DNA of 64,000 bases from Malurus cyaneus samueli (GCA_009741485.1 CM019214.1:29478746-29542745); one strand, 5' to 3'; shown: positions 1 through 12,992, counted from the stretch's first letter. Made by a program: numbers and translations. The notes: a model not told the origin generated them from the sequence alone.

Positions 1-816
1 TGTATAAAATATCAGTAGGTCTGAATTTGGCACTATAGTGCCAAATAGAAGTGATTAATGCTTACCACACTTAAGGAGTCATTAAAATTATTTTATGTCT
101 GGATGAAGAGTGGCTTATGTGTGCCTGCCTTTATTATTCTAACATCTGTCTATCCCTGCAATTTCTCCTCACATAAATAACCTTTTCAGTTTTCTGTTCA
201 AGAGTCTGCAATAAATGGTACTTATTTGCTGGAGTGCTTGGATCTTTCTGAATTATTCTGTTTTGTGGGTTTGAAGATTTTTCTTGCTCTTGTTCATAAT
301 GACTTCCTTCTTTAGGAGGGTTTCACTGAAAGGGGAGAGCTCCCATTTATTGGAAGCTGTTCAGATAAATTGGCTCCCTTGCCATTTCCCCACCATGAAG
401 GACTGGTGCTCTTACCCACTTCAGTGTTTGCTGTAGTGTCTCTCCAGACCCACGGTCACTCCATCACAGCTGTAGAGATCTGAGTCTCATGGCTGCAGAC
501 TCTGGGTCTCAGTAGAGCAACACCAGGAGTGTAGCAAACTGCTTGAAAACTCTGGCAGCCCTGGCTGCAGGCTGCTGCTGGGAGCTCTGGACTCCACAGT
601 GCAAATGCAGACTCAGGGACTGTCATCCTGGTTTAAACTCCTAGGAGCCCAGGCATGTCCTTCTGGCTTGCAGTTATGAATTTTGGGATCTCAGGATCTT
701 TCTGCACAAGTAATACCACTTGACACTGCCATAATAGCTGCTTTTTTTTTGTGGTCAAGTAGGATGATTCACACTGAAACATTGAGGATAAAATTAAGTT
801 TCTTATTTTTTGGCAG
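1..816 (+). other. TMEM255B intron, left end
   Basis: Intronic sequence upstream of the first exon in the window. I saw no earlier TMEM255B exon and no recognisable repeat. The 3' end is a normal T-rich acceptor. Confidence 0.6.
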
Positions 817-902
817 GTGACGTGTCATACCTTGAACAGCAAGTGCCAGCTGAAAGTGAAGAGTAACACGTGCTATTGCTGTGATCTGTACAACTGTGAG
901 AA
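817..902 (+). CDS. TMEM255B: TMEM255B coding exon: Cys-rich extracellular loop
   Basis: The 86-nt exon follows a T-rich acceptor ending in CAG at 814-816 and is followed by donor GTAAGT at 903. It encodes 28 residues plus two bases in phase 0, beginning [11 protein letters not shown] and ending [12 protein letters not shown]. The CxCC...NC cysteine cluster is the conserved loop before the last membrane helix in TMEM255 proteins. The last two bases (AA) combine with the first T of the next exon to give Asn. Confidence 0.88.
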
Positions 903-3900
903 GTAAGTACCTATGTGCATGCACTGAGAAATTCTTGGTTGGTTGTCCTTACTCGTAACTAGTAGGCGCTGAAGAGGTATCACAAGGAGCTTGTGTGCTG
1001 AGAAATCCAGTTCCTCTGCAATTGAAGTCAACTGTTGCCAGTACAGAGTAGATCAGGAGTTGTTCATCAGTGTCGGTATTATTTCAGTTTCTTTTTCTTT
1101 AAGCATATCCATAAGCATTTTGCTGTGTGATCAAAACTGATCACTCAGTGACATCCCTGTTCAAATATATTCTTGGTCTGGAAATGCAGATCCTTGCACA
1201 TCCCAGTGTCATAGAATCACAGAATGATTTGGGCTGGAAGAGACCTTCAGGACCATCTAGTTCCAACTCCCCTGCCATGGGCAGGTACCCTTCCACTGGA
1301 CCAGGCTGCTCAGAGCCAAATCCAATCTAGCCTCGAACACTTCCACAAACGGGGCATTCACAACTTCTCTGGCCAGCCTGTTCCAGTGTCTCACCACCCT
1401 CACAGTGAAGAATTTCTTCCTAATAACTAATCTAAATCTTCCCTCTAACCTAAATCTTCCCTCTTTTGGTTTAAAACCATTCCCCCTTGTCCAATCACTG
1501 CTTGCCCTTGTATCATCGTACTATGCACTCTCATGCAATCTCTGCAACCCTCTACAGTTCACCCACAGTCACTTTTCCTTCTTTTTTTCCCATGTTTTTC
1601 TCATCTTTCTTCCTTCCTACATCTATTTTATTTTGGTTTTGTTTCCTCTTCACATGCTAATAGCCCTGCATAACCCCAGTCCCATGTAACCCTTGACCAG
1701 TGTGATGCCAGACAGGAATGTTTTAGGCATAGGGAAACAAGGCTGGAACAATCAAGTTTCTACACAAGGTTTCTGCATGAAAAAGTAGCAACAAGGAGAG
1801 GTCAGACTTATTCCCCCTTCAGATAGAGATCCTCAGTGCCATTTTTCTAAGACATCAAGTTTGTTTGGAACACCTGTGAGAGTATTCAATGATACAATTA
1901 AACATGAGTGTTCTGTTATTGTCAGCATTCCACAGTGTACAGCAAGATCTTCTGGCAGTAGCATGGACCAGGATAGAGAAGCAGTCATGCTGCTTTGGAG
2001 ACTTGACAATTCCAGTTCACAGGATGACTAGAGAGAAGCAGGAGGAGGCACAGTCCTACAAAGTGATTTGTTGTCAGTCATGGAATAGACTCACATGAAG
2101 GCAGAAATCAGGTTTCCTCAGCCTCATGGCAGCTGAAACTGTAGGATTATTTAATCAAGGTTCATGGGTTCATCTAACTAGGGTTCATCATTCATGACAG
2201 GGTCCAAGGCAACCCAGCAATAGTGATTCTTCAGTGTCAAAACCATGACCCGAAGCTGTTGAATGGTTATTTTGAGAAGCTACTGTGCCTGTCTTGGTTC
2301 CTCCCAGAAATGTTGTGGGCTACTCTGCAGAGCTTTCCCTTCTATCTATTTTACCATCTCTACTGCTGCCCCATGCACTAGGTATGGAGGGACAGAAGGG
2401 TCAACACAAACTGCTCACTTCTGGTTTCCACCATAATCTGATGACAATTTCCTAAGGGTGGAAAAACAGGCTTGGCATTTAAAAAAATCTTTCCAACTCA
2501 AATAGCTGCCCTTGGAGCTCATTAGTGGGCTAGAATTAAGACAGGTACTGGAAAGAGATGCAGGAATCTGTGGTTTCAAATTTTGCAGTAGGATATTTCT
2601 GGCTTTTGACAAGACAACTAGGAGTAACTTCAGCACACGCCTGATTTACAATAATCAGTGTGGTGTAGAAGTATGAAAAAAGATTTCTGGATAGTACAAT
2701 TCAGAGTGCAAAGACACATATTTTTTTACTGTACAGTGTTGTATTACTTTGGAACAACAGACACCATAAACAAATAGAGCCAGCTGGCAATATCTCCCTT
2801 CCCGTGGTTAAATTAATGTTTGAGCAACTCGCCTCCCCCAGTTTCAGAGATGTTAAGAGAGATTTCTAGGTGTACTGGGAAAAAAAGCAAAGCCAAGCAC
2901 GCTTTATCTGGCAGCTAAATGACAAGGGGAGCATCCATACACCAAGACTATGCCTTTGTTTAGAGACACTGAACAAAAATTAAAGAAGAGTTCATGAGGT
3001 AACCATCACCAGTCAGCCAAACTAGGGTAGGTATTAGATGGACTATGTTTGATACTGGCCTTAGCAGAGCCAGTTTTCCAGCAGAGCTTTCTCCAGTTCT
3101 TCTGAGCAGGTTTTGGTGGGAACATGGATGTAGTACTTTGGCAAGAAGAGGAAAGCAAGCAGGAAGGAGTGAGCTCCTGTAGTGCTCTGTGTTATGTGCA
3201 GAACCGTTCCAATCGCAGTGAGGTTGTCTGCATTCTCTTTCAGTTCAGACCAGTCCTCCAGCTACTACGAATTTCTCGGTGTGAGCAGCTGCCAGGACGT
3301 GGTTCACCTGTACAGACTGCTGTGGTCCTCCACAGTCCTCAACATCATCGGCTTGTTTCTGGGGATTATCACGGCAGCCATTCTTGGGGCGTTTAAAGAC
3401 ATGGTAAGGCTCAGTCTTCTGCTTTTGTGAGGGCTTCTGTGCTTCTTGGCACTATCAAATGAATTAAAACCAAGGAAATATAAACGTACAAATGAGATAC
3501 TTTAAATGTGTTTCCTAGGTGTTGTGGGAGTGTGCGGTGTTGACCCCTCACAGAAAGCAAGGGTAACCAAGGTACTTCTCAGATCCCTTGGAGTGGATTA
3601 GAAAGAAACAACACTGAGTGGTCAGTGTTTGTAAATGAACAATGTAGGGTTTGTTATAGAACAATTTGGTTACAAAGGAAAACAGGTATGGAAGCGTTTT
3701 GGTGGTTATTATCTATAGTATTATCTATAGTTATTATCTATAGAAAGCATTGCAAAACAAAAGTGCAACAACATCACACAAGAAAAGGGGGAAAAGAGAG
3801 TGAGAGAAAGGACAAGAGTGTGATAATCTCACCATTCATAGGTGACAAAACTTGGTTGTTGCGCGGTCTTGGTCAAAGTGGTGGTTGCTGACCACATCCA

Positions 3901-6900
3901 TCTGGTGGCAGAGGAAATCCTGAAGAAGTGGTGGAGAGAAATCCCTGGAACCAAACGTCCGTTGGGTTTATATTCATTCTAGTTCAGGTGGGAACTGAGG
4001 TGGGGAGTTCAATGTAGTAACATGAATTATGGGAGTCCTGGACACCTTCTACAACAATGCAGCTGCCCATCCCACCCATCCCAGCAGCTGAGACAGTTAT
4101 GCCCCATTATGTCCCATGACCAGATATGAACACACAAATGACCCCAGTTCCTCAGTATTTCCTGGGGGGAGGAGGGTGAGCTCACCAAGTCAGTGGTTTG
4201 TGTAAGGAAGGACAACTTAGCATGACAAGGGGCAAAATCCTCTCCCCAGGATCTGGCTCCTATCTAATTCACTGTCCATTATTCATCCTGTGCCTTATCA
4301 GATCAGAGGTTTAGCCACTACACACCCAAAAGTTCACCTCGTCCATCTCAATCAAGTGCCCCGGGGCGTCTCTCAACAAATAGGGGAATGTTTTGTGTCA
4401 TTAATCCCTTAACAGTTCAGCCTCTCTCATGGATTTATACCTTTAGATAAAGCTGTTGCCAGATGCTCACAGCTATGTGGGTCAAGCCTGGTCAACTACA
4501 TGAATGGAAGAAAAAAAGGGTGACAGTATGAACAAATGCTAGCATTTCACTAAGTGGCTAGTTTTTTCCCTTTGTTTTTTCCCTTTGAATTCATCACTGA
4601 GCATGTGGGCTAGCACAGAGTCTGAGGTTTCTAGTTTGTAGCCAACATGTAAAAGTCAAGTCCTAGCTGTGATTGTTTAGCCTTGTGTAGTTCTCTGCCC
4701 CAAGAATGGGGATGAATTTCAAAGTACCAGTCAAGGTTTTATTTAAACAGTTGTGTGCTTGGGACACTTTAACACCCTCTTTTGTTTCACTGAGGAATGC
4801 CACATTCTACCTGCTCCCGTGTTGTGCTGATGTACACCACAGCATTCAGAAGAGACTGTGTGGTGGGAGAGATTCTCCAATAAAGTGCCTCGATTTTCTG
4901 ACACGTTAAAAGGTGATGTGGCTGTTCCTGGGATTATCAGTCAGTGGTCATGTTTGCCAAAGTGATGCCTAAAGATCAAGCAGGAGGCTCGTGACTTACT
5001 GGGCTCCCAGGAGAGTGGTAGAACTAAATGGGCAAGGCTTGGAGATGGAGGTGAAATGCAGGAACCAAAGGGAGGTGTGATAGCAGCACAGGTGTTCTTA
5101 GATCCATGATGTGTCTGGTGATTATTGCAGAGGACAAACTAGAAAGATGGGTAAAATTAAAAAGATAGATAGAGCAGGGAAGAGAAAGCAAGAGAGATAG
5201 CTGAGATGTGCATCAGGACAGGAGAGGGAGCAGACTGGCAGGAAAGGGTTGATTAGAACTGGCATCCAGGGATTCAAGGACCCAGTCAGACTGGAGGCCA
5301 CCCAGACCCAGCTCTGACCACCCAGAATTCCTTAGCAAGCACACCCAGGATGTCTGCAACATGTTTTGGATGCTCAAAACATGCTTAAAATAGAGCAGCT
5401 TAAAACATATACATTGTTTGAAATTCACCTTTGTTAAGAGTTGCAAAATTCCCTGGAAATATTCTTCTGTGTAGTTTAAGCCAAACAAGCACACTGAGCT
5501 ATTTCATGTAAGAAATGTGCTGCTGAGCTATCCTTTGGGTGAGGGGACTCATGATTGATAATTGATAACAATTATCAGTCAGGGGACTAATTGATAACTA
5601 ATTGCAGCCAGCTGCCCAAAGGGAGGAGAAGCTGTTTTCCCACCTTGATTCATCCCTTCCCTGTGAGAGGAACAGAAGGGGAGTAGAAACAGTGGGAAAC
5701 GAGGGGAAGAGCAGCTTATATGGGATTGTGAAGGCCATCACCTACAGTGAGTCTCTGCGAGAGCACTGCAGCTTAGTGCCCCTGCATGTTTTCTCCTGCC
5801 TGGCAGATGGGTGCAAGGGCAGCTGTGGGAAGGGTGCACAGCCAGCCTGAGTCCACCTAACCTGTCTTGCTCAAACTTAAGCTTACATGAGATTTTGGTT
5901 GAGGCTTTGATGCAGCTCCGTGCTTTGGAGGGCCATCACTGTAAGCCAAGGAGATGCTCCTGGGACAATGCAATCTCCATGATGTGACACATTCCCTCGC
6001 TGGGAGGTCTGGGTCCTCTGACTGGGTTGGCATAAAACCATGGAAGGAAATCACAGCAGCAGTGGATGTGCAGCTTTACCCCCCGTTTAGCTGGACCGAG
6101 TCTGTCAGGGCTCCAGATAAAACCTGATCTGAATAAGCTGTTCAATGTCTGCTGACAGTGTGAGCAGAAAAAGGGTGTCATAGTTCAAGGGAAAGGTGAA
6201 TTCATGTCAACCTCCTCAGCTGTGCTTGTGAAAGCCTTACTAAAGCAGCAATCCCAAATGCACCCCTTGCTCCTGCCTGTGCTTTTTCAGGGTTCTTTTG
6301 AGTTAGTACCAGAGCTGACTTGCTAATCTTCTGCTCCCTTTCCTTACAAAAGGAGTAACTCTGGGGGGAAGTCAGGGGCCAAGAAAACATCAAGCGGAAG
6401 AGGGAAAGAAAGGGGCATGGGACTGAAATAAAAAGAGCAAAAAACACCATTAAAATATGTGGGAGAGCTATTTGCTGTAGGATGTCACCTTCTCACATAA
6501 ATGCTCACTGGCATTTTACAGGGAGAACTGCAAAGCCCCCTGAAATGCCTCACAGCATTGCTTTGGGATTGACTTCCAGAAAGCACAGGACCAAACAAAA
6601 AACATCATGTTTATCTCTGGGGAATGCTGGCAGCCCAAACATGTTACAAAGGGGAGAGTTTGCAAAACAGTGCCCTTGCCTTTAAACCCATCATATTTCC
6701 TGGACAGAAAAAAAGGGTTGTTTTGGTTGTTGAAGGTTTTCTTTCTTGTGACAAATTCCCTGCAGACCCTGGCACGCTCCCTGTGGTTTTGCTGCCTGCC
6801 TGAGGGCTGTGCTGGCTCAATGGGAAATATTTCATCCTTTCCTGACCCCCAGGGTGTCAGCTCAGTGGCTGCTGTGTCACCCTTGGGGTTGCCCTCTGTG

Positions 6901-9900
6901 ATCTGCAGGTGCTGTGGGAGCTGCAGTCATTATAACAGGAACCTTCCTTCTACTGCGTGCCTGGATATAGGACATGGAGGCAGTCACCCTTAGCAAAAAG
7001 CAGATTAAGATATTCCTTAAAGAGATGTACCTGAAGAACCCAAAATGATAACACGCTGTGATTATTTCTTACAGAAGTTGCAGGCAAAGAACTATAGGGA
7101 AAACTTGCTGGTGCTGAATTAATCTAGAAACTCGCTTCCCTATCCCAGTATTCATCTGATCACTTCTGGATGTTTTTCTGACACACCTTGCCAAGGAATC
7201 TGCCTGCCCTGAGTTTAGGGCTGCATTAATCTGAACTACTAATAGTCCTGAGGGGAGGATTGGGGGGGAGGGGGCTGCCTTTTAAAATTTTCTTAAATTA
7301 ATCTCCTTTTGCTGTCCTTAAGGGAATCTGAGCAGATTCAATATCATTGTTTTATCTCCTCACCCTGCTTTGAAAAAGAAAGCAAAATTAACCCCTAATT
7401 ACTGAGCCACTTGCCTTGAGTTTATGTCTTAGCACTCGCACAACTAAAGGTGCAGTCTGACATGAAAAGTAGCTGGAGCTGGAGCTCAGAAATAAATGCT
7501 CTGGCAGATCTGTGTGAGTCCAGTGAGCTGACACTGGCAGCACTCCCTGGCTGGTTCATAGCTCCTTATCTCTTTGCTTTGAGTGCTGGTGCAGCTTAGA
7601 ATGTCTCAACTCCTCCCCCCTGTATTTTGGGTGAGTAATTTAGCATCAAAAAATTACTGGAACATTTGATAAAAGCATCCAACCAGCTTCAGCACCTGCA
7701 AATTTTTGCTGCCCCTGGGCTGAGACCAGATAGACGGATCATAAGATGCTTTGATTAGATTAGGCCTGGATGACTCCCCAAATCTGTCTTCTAGGACTGT
7801 TGTGATGTTTGGTAACCTCATGTGGTACATAAGTAACCTAGATGTTTTCCATGTACAAACACAATTAATATACTTCTTTCTCAAACACTGTCTCCAGGGG
7901 ATGAAGTGGTTTATATCTCTTACTGATAAGTTTGAAAGGATATACAAAAAAAAAAAAAAAAAAAGGGGAAAAAGAAATCCTGGCCGCTGCTTTCAACATT
8001 TGTCTGGCAACCACCGTATTTTATTATTTCAGTGAAAAGAAAATTCCATGCTCTCATGTGGAGGAACAAAAACAAAGGAAATAAAAGAAACCACTGGATT
8101 AATCTCATGAAAATATTTCACAAAGCTCTGTTTCTCTGCTGTCCTTCAGAAATTGTTATGTAGCCATGGGGTTTAGGGTTTAACACAAACCTTCTTTCAC
8201 CTATAGCTTTTGTTCTTTTTTTTCTGACCATGTTGTTTTAGGTGGTTTAATATGAGCTACTTCTTCCTGTAAGCTTCATTTTGTATTGTAACTAAGGGAC
8301 ATGCCAATAAAGCCATGGGACAAGGACTTTTTGCAGTAGGAATGAGGTAAACACATGGAGAGTGATGCTGGAGAACCAGCAGCAAACTCAATTTCCCAGC
8401 AGAGAGGGAATTATGAAAGAGGAGCAACTGGTCTGGAGAAGGACATCTGGGTAGGAAAGAAGAGAGAAAAGACTTGAGGGCATCAGGTAGTTGCTACTGG
8501 AAGGAGCCTGCAGCAAATGGTGAAGAACTGGGTGTTTGATGCTGGAATGAGTAAGAAGAGGCAGCCAAAGCTGTATGCTGTGCTCTTTAGGGTGTCTGGG
8601 ATCTGGAGTCCTGCCAGTGCTTCTGTAACTGTTGCTAGGGAAGCACCAGCAGTCTTTTTCCAAGGAAAGAAGATTAAAATAGCTGTGTATTTTTACTTAG
8701 AAAATTCATTCCAGATACGCCCTCCTCTCATTCTGTCTGCTCCTTGGTTTTTGTACTACTGGAATTGTGTTGGAAAACAGAAAGTTACTGAGGTGTCTCA
8801 TTGCCTGTGTTGGGAGAAGTCCCAGCTCCAGCCCCCTCTACACTGTGCTGATATATTTGTTATTTTCTGTGCTCAACAGGTGCCTCTGTCCCAAATCGCT
8901 TTCAGTGCTGCACCTCCTCCTCAGATCCTGTACAATCCAGCCCAGCAGATCCTGACATACGCTGGGTTCTGTCCTTCTCCAGCAACGATTTCTACATATC
9001 CATCCTACCCGCTACCTCTCCAGGTACTGTACACAACAACACCCACTTTACACCACCAGAAAAGCATAACCTGCTACCAGTACAAACTCTGCAGAGGTAG
9101 TCTAAGCTGCATCCCAGCTCCCAGCTTTGTCCCTGGGATGACTTAGTCTGTGCCTGATTTTCCAGTCTGCTCTCAGACCTCAACTTTCTCTGGTTGTCCT
9201 TTGGACTCTTACCTGCTGATGAGGAATCCCAGTGTGGGATTCGGAGAGTGCACACGTAGTTATGAAGGTGAACACAGCCCCCACATTGGCAAGATAAAGC
9301 AGTGATTTTTCCTTTGGGGAAGCCACAGGAAGCATCTAATAACACACAGAGTGTGACAGAAAAAATCACACAACTTAGCCCACCTTACCCTTAATATGGA
9401 GATAAGTATATTAGAGCTCATCAGATGGAAAGGAGAGGGAATAAGAGGCCTGTGAAACTGATTGATATGGAAGGGATTGTGGATGGACATTAATGATAAT
9501 TTTTATTCACCCAAAGTTTCCGTTGCCTGAATAAAGCTATTAAGCGGTAAGAAAAGCCAGAAATTGGAAGGGGTTTTATACACGAGCAAAGGTTCAAATG
9601 TCACCAAATGCTGTGGAGGAGTATAAATGAGGGGTTAAGGATTCCAGTATCACTGCAGCCCAGCAGGTCCCTAAATGGCTGCCAGCCACAAGAACCAACA
9701 GGGGCTCATCAGAAGATGGAGCCTGATTTCATTTGGCTTCCTACAAGCATCTGCCATGGGCCACCACTGGTACACCACAGGTACAGAGCAGCTCTGGCAG
9801 GTGGTGGAGGCTGGTGAGCCTTACCAGGGCAGGGGCAGCTGGCCTAAAAGAAGGAGGGAAAGCTGCCAGAGGTGCAGCTTCCACCCCCTGGGGTAGGGGA

Positions 9901-12900
9901 TACATCATGAGCTGTCAGAACTGCTTCTCCTCCTACAGAAAACTGAGGTGCAAGTCAGGCTCCAAGCCTGTGTTGTGTCCAGTCAGAGCTGGCCTGGAAA
10001 ATGCAAAAAATGATGCTAAGGATAGAGTTTCCTTATTTTTTTCAGCTCCAGAGTGAGGTGATGAATGTAGGGTGAGCTGATAAATGAGTGTATGAGGCCC
10101 CGTGGCAAATGTAGAGCTTTTAGATCTATCCAAACACAGTAAGACTGTTTTGTTCCATCTGATGGCTTGTTATATTTTGGCTGGGTAGTGTTAGATCAGT
10201 GGTTACCACAAGTTTTGCAATACTTCTCAGCTGGAAACACTGTACATTTAACATGAACTAACAGTGGACCAGCTTCCTGCAGCCTCCTGGGCTACATCTG
10301 TTCAGAGCAAATAAATCTGAGTACCAGGACATGGAGATCACCCACATTAGTTTGCACATTCCCCACACCACGTAGCAGTCTCCCAACAGCATCCTGAAGG
10401 GGTCAGATGATGGCAAGGGCAGTGGTCCTTTCCCAGTAGGAGCATGCACATAGACAGTCCCATTGGCTTGGTGGTAAGAGTTCAGCCTTAGGGATGTCAG
10501 ATGTGTTGTACCAGATGGATTCACAGCCAGAAAGCAGTCTTATTTCTTAACACAAATGGGGCCCAGGCACTTTTGGAGACCACAGGTTGAGAGAGTCAAA
10601 AAAAGAATATAATTTTATTTGCTTTTAGCTGCTAAGCTGTGCTGTTCTGCAGAGTTCAGCTAGTACATAGCCAAGAGTAGAGACAGAAGGGGATCAAAAA
10701 CAGATGAAAGACAGCAATTAAGCTGAAAAGATGCATGTAAGTAGGATCCATTATGACTGTTCAGCCATGTGTCTGCTGAGATAAACAGAAACACATTGCA
10801 TTTACCCCAAATTATTATCTGCATTTCAAAATAAACATGGTTATTCTCGTAGATTTCTACTTTTTTAAAAAAGTGTATTCATTTATCTTCCTTGCCCTTC
10901 ATAACATTCAGAGGCAGATACCACCAGCTGTCCCCAAGCCAGAACAGGTCAGTAAGAAGCACTGGGATCCAAAATGGTTAAACTTAATCCTATTCCTAGG
11001 GAAAAAAAACCAAGCGAGCCCTCTCCCTGTATATATGAGCTCATTATGTTGCAGTTTGGAGAGAAGTAATTTCTGTATCAGTATATGAATTAAAAAATCA
11101 TAATAAAGTTATTCAAAGTTACCAATGGTGAATGATGGGAGCAGAAGTTATTAGGAACAGGCAGAAGCTTGAGAGCTGTGGGCTGAGTCCATGGGGCTAC
11201 AGGTCTGAGGTCTGATGTTCCATCTGAGTGCTCAAAGCTTCTGGATTCAGACCTTCTCAAACCCTCTCAGATTTTTGTAGTCCTTAATCCCAGTCTGGGT
11301 CTGGGATTCACCTGACTGAACACAGGGGCTACTGGTATGTAGGGATCTAGTACAGCATGATAAGGAGATCAAGTAGTCACCTGTCCCCTGCTGCCACTCT
11401 GAGAGGGTCCAGGTTCAGGTCCCATTGTCCCCAAGTCACATCTGTGTGGACATTTGGGATATCCCACGGCATCCCAAAAGGGCTGGACACTTAAGTGTGG
11501 CCAACTGAATTAAGTTTTTGTGTCCACAGAGTAGGAGACCCTGCCTGAGCTGGTCTACCCTTTAGAGTCACCAGTGGATTACCTCAGGTTAAAGGTGTAT
11601 GACATTCATTCCTCCTCCTCTGCTGAATCCAGGGTCTCACTGAATAAACACTAGGCACATAGGCAAAGTCTTTAAAAGAAATCAGCCAAATGCCGAAGGG
11701 TGATGGCAGGGCTGTCAGCATACTTGCACTGCCACAGAGAGTTAAAGGGCATAATCAGCCTTCCTGTTGGGATGACCCCATTCTCACTCACCTGTGGTAC
11801 AAATGCAGGACAACATTCTCCTTTCCAGGAGGGTTTGACCCAGGGCAGCAGCCCCTGCTCCCATGGAGCCCCATGGAGAAAGTGAACACCTTGGCATGGG
11901 GTCTGCCAGCTCTGGACAGCTCTGAGATGCCATTGTCCAAGGTCCAGTCCTGGCATTGGCCTTCTAGATCATGGCTATTAATTTTTTTGGCCACAGGGTG
12001 CATCATTTACTTGCCCAGATTTTTCATTTCCCTTGAAAAAGATCAAGGGATCTTTTTCACAATTACCTTATCTTGTCTTGAAATTTCAGGCACCTAAAGG
12101 TTCACCTGAACCTGAGGGGAGCTGAGCCCAAGTCTTCAGCTGAAGCCCACAGACTGACACGTGCTGGCATATGAGGGGAAAAATTGGTTTAAAGCAACAG
12201 TAGAACTTTTATCCTGAGTATTATTCCCTATATGCATTCCTTTGTTTTAACAAGCCCTGCTTGTTCCTGAACATGGGCTACTTCCTAAGCTCTGTTTATA
12301 TTTTGTGCCTCTTCCAACCAAAGCCCAATTACAGCTGAGAGAGCCAAAGAGGGAGACACCGAAGAGGGATGCCAACCTGTAAAATTTTCTCTTAAGAGGA
12401 ATCTGCATTTGGCAAAGGAGTAAGACCTTGCAAGTATTACAACTGAGATTAATTACATCTGAGATAGTTTAAACTTTGCAGTGATGCCTGGAAACAAGCA
12501 GCTACACATAACCTGATCAGTCAGACAGGTGCTGTGCCTCACCCAAGAAACCAAGCATCTTTTTCTGCAGAAATTCCTGTTCTGCTCTATTGCCTAGCTG
12601 TCTGTGCAATGTCTATTAAAGATGACTTGGTTACGGATGTAATCTGTCTTGTTTCACCAGACACCATCATTGCTACACTTCAGCAGGTGCTTTAGAACTC
12701 ATGTTGTGCTGAAATGCATGGGAAACTTAATCATGATGCCTCTTACGTAACGCATGGCAAACACAGAACTGCAACGGGGTTGTAACCCTTTACTGAAGAA
12801 GGTATTTTTCTTTGTCTGATACAGCCTGCCAGCAATTTTCCAGGAACATCATCTACTGACATTTCTTTATCAGAAGAAACTCAGCCTCCATCTCAGTCCA

Positions 12901-12992
12901 GCTCCAGCTATGGCCTTCCCCCGAATGCTCCAGCCCTCTATACACCAACTTACTGCTTGCCTGGAGAAAAGCCCCCACCATATGCACCATAG
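817..12992 (+). CDS. TMEM255B: TMEM255B (FAM70B) 3' half: last four coding exons, partial gene
   Basis: Four coding exons at 817-902, 3244-3403, 8880-9023 and 12825-12992 join in one open frame that ends at TAG 12990-12992, giving about 186 residues of the C-terminal half. The start and first transmembrane segments lie left of the window. The order matches the TMEM255 family: a Cys-rich loop ([11 protein letters not shown]), a SSCQD motif, the last membrane segment ([15 protein letters not shown]), then a Pro/Tyr/Ser/Gln-rich cytoplasmic tail ending in PPPYAP. TMEM255 proteins are four-pass membrane proteins of poorly known function. The B paralogue rather than TMEM255A is inferred from the GAS6 neighbour, as in human 13q34, and from resemblance to the recalled human TMEM255B sequence. 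The gene is convergent with GAS6. Confidence 0.9.
903..3243 (+). other. TMEM255B intron containing a CR1 fragment
   Basis: Begins GTAAGT and ends TTTCAG. Apart from the CR1 fragment at about 1211-1520 I see only unassigned AT-rich sequence. Confidence 0.7.
1211..1520 (-). mobile_element. CR1 LINE 3' fragment
   Basis: The left edge reads ATAGAATCACAGAATGATTT, the reverse complement of the CR1 3' terminus, so the element lies on the - strand. Typical CR1 landmarks follow, including TAGTTCCAACTCCCCTGCC, AACTTCTCTGGCCAGCCTGT and AAGAATTTCTTCCTAATA, and the match fades near CCCTTGTATCA. It is 5'-truncated as is usual for CR1. An internal short duplication of CTAAATCTTCCCTCT is visible near 1433-1462. 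Confidence 0.9.
3244..3403 (+). CDS. TMEM255B: TMEM255B coding exon: SSCQD loop and last transmembrane helix
   Basis: The 160-nt exon has acceptor TTTCAG before 3244 and donor GTAAGG at 3404. It encodes [17 protein letters not shown], then [16 protein letters not shown], and ends in GAFKDM. The hydrophobic stretch is the fourth membrane segment and the GAFKDM end begins the cytoplasmic tail. It is the best conserved exon of the gene here and fixes the identification. Confidence 0.92.
3404..8879 (+). other. TMEM255B intron, 5.5 kb, with a probable LTR
   Basis: Begins GTAAGG and ends CAACAG. It holds the LTR-like segment at about 3652-4400 and a 19-base A run at 7946-7964. The open frames inside lack domains or splice support, so I regard them as chance. 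Confidence 0.7.
3652..4400 (-). mobile_element. Probable endogenous retroviral LTR (family not assigned)
   Basis: On the - strand this stretch has LTR organisation. A roughly 400-base U3-like part is followed by a TATA element (TTTATA at 3967-3972 on the + strand). A C/T-rich U5-like part follows and ends in ...TATAACA at 3652 (TGTTATA on the + strand). Its composition differs from the neighbouring intron. I found no clear target-site duplication, so the right boundary is approximate. No retroviral coding region is present. A repeat-library comparison would decide it. Confidence 0.4.
8880..9023 (+). CDS. TMEM255B: TMEM255B coding exon: Pro/Gln/Tyr-rich cytoplasmic tail
   Basis: The 144-nt exon (48 codons, phase 0 at both ends) follows CTCAACAG and precedes GTACTG. 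It encodes a low-complexity tail rich in Pro, Gln, Ser and Tyr, such as [14 protein letters not shown] and YPSYPLPLQ. The family tail diverges quickly, so support comes from phase, splice sites and composition more than from residue identity. Confidence 0.82.
9024..12824 (+). other. TMEM255B last intron, 3.8 kb
   Basis: Begins GTACTG and ends TACAG. No exon or repeat family is recognisable by eye; the open frames look random. Confidence 0.6.
12825..12992 (+). CDS. TMEM255B: TMEM255B terminal coding exon with PPPY motif
   Basis: Acceptor GATACAG ends at 12824. The exon encodes 55 residues and then TAG at 12990-12992. The protein ends GEKPPPYAP. The PPxY element is conserved at the end of the recalled human protein (KPPPYSP) and is a known ligand type for WW domains of NEDD4-family ubiquitin ligases. 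Binding in this protein is inference only. Confidence 0.9.
   Translation, partial: PASNFPGTSSTDISLSEETQPPSQSSSSYGLPPNAPALYTPTYCLPGEKPPPYAP

Noticed and set aside
5545..5605. Local repeats of TTGATAA and GGGGACT
   Set aside because: Short AT-rich direct and inverted copies without clear boundaries; within what low-complexity sequence produces.
6607..6993. 128-codon + strand open frame in a TMEM255B intron
   Set aside because: No TMEM255B exon is expected between the SSCQD exon and the tail exon, and the translation matches no family I know.
8517..9146. 209-codon + strand open frame in TMEM255B
   Set aside because: Only 8880-9023 is a real exon; the rest is intron read through in frame, as the acceptor and donor show.
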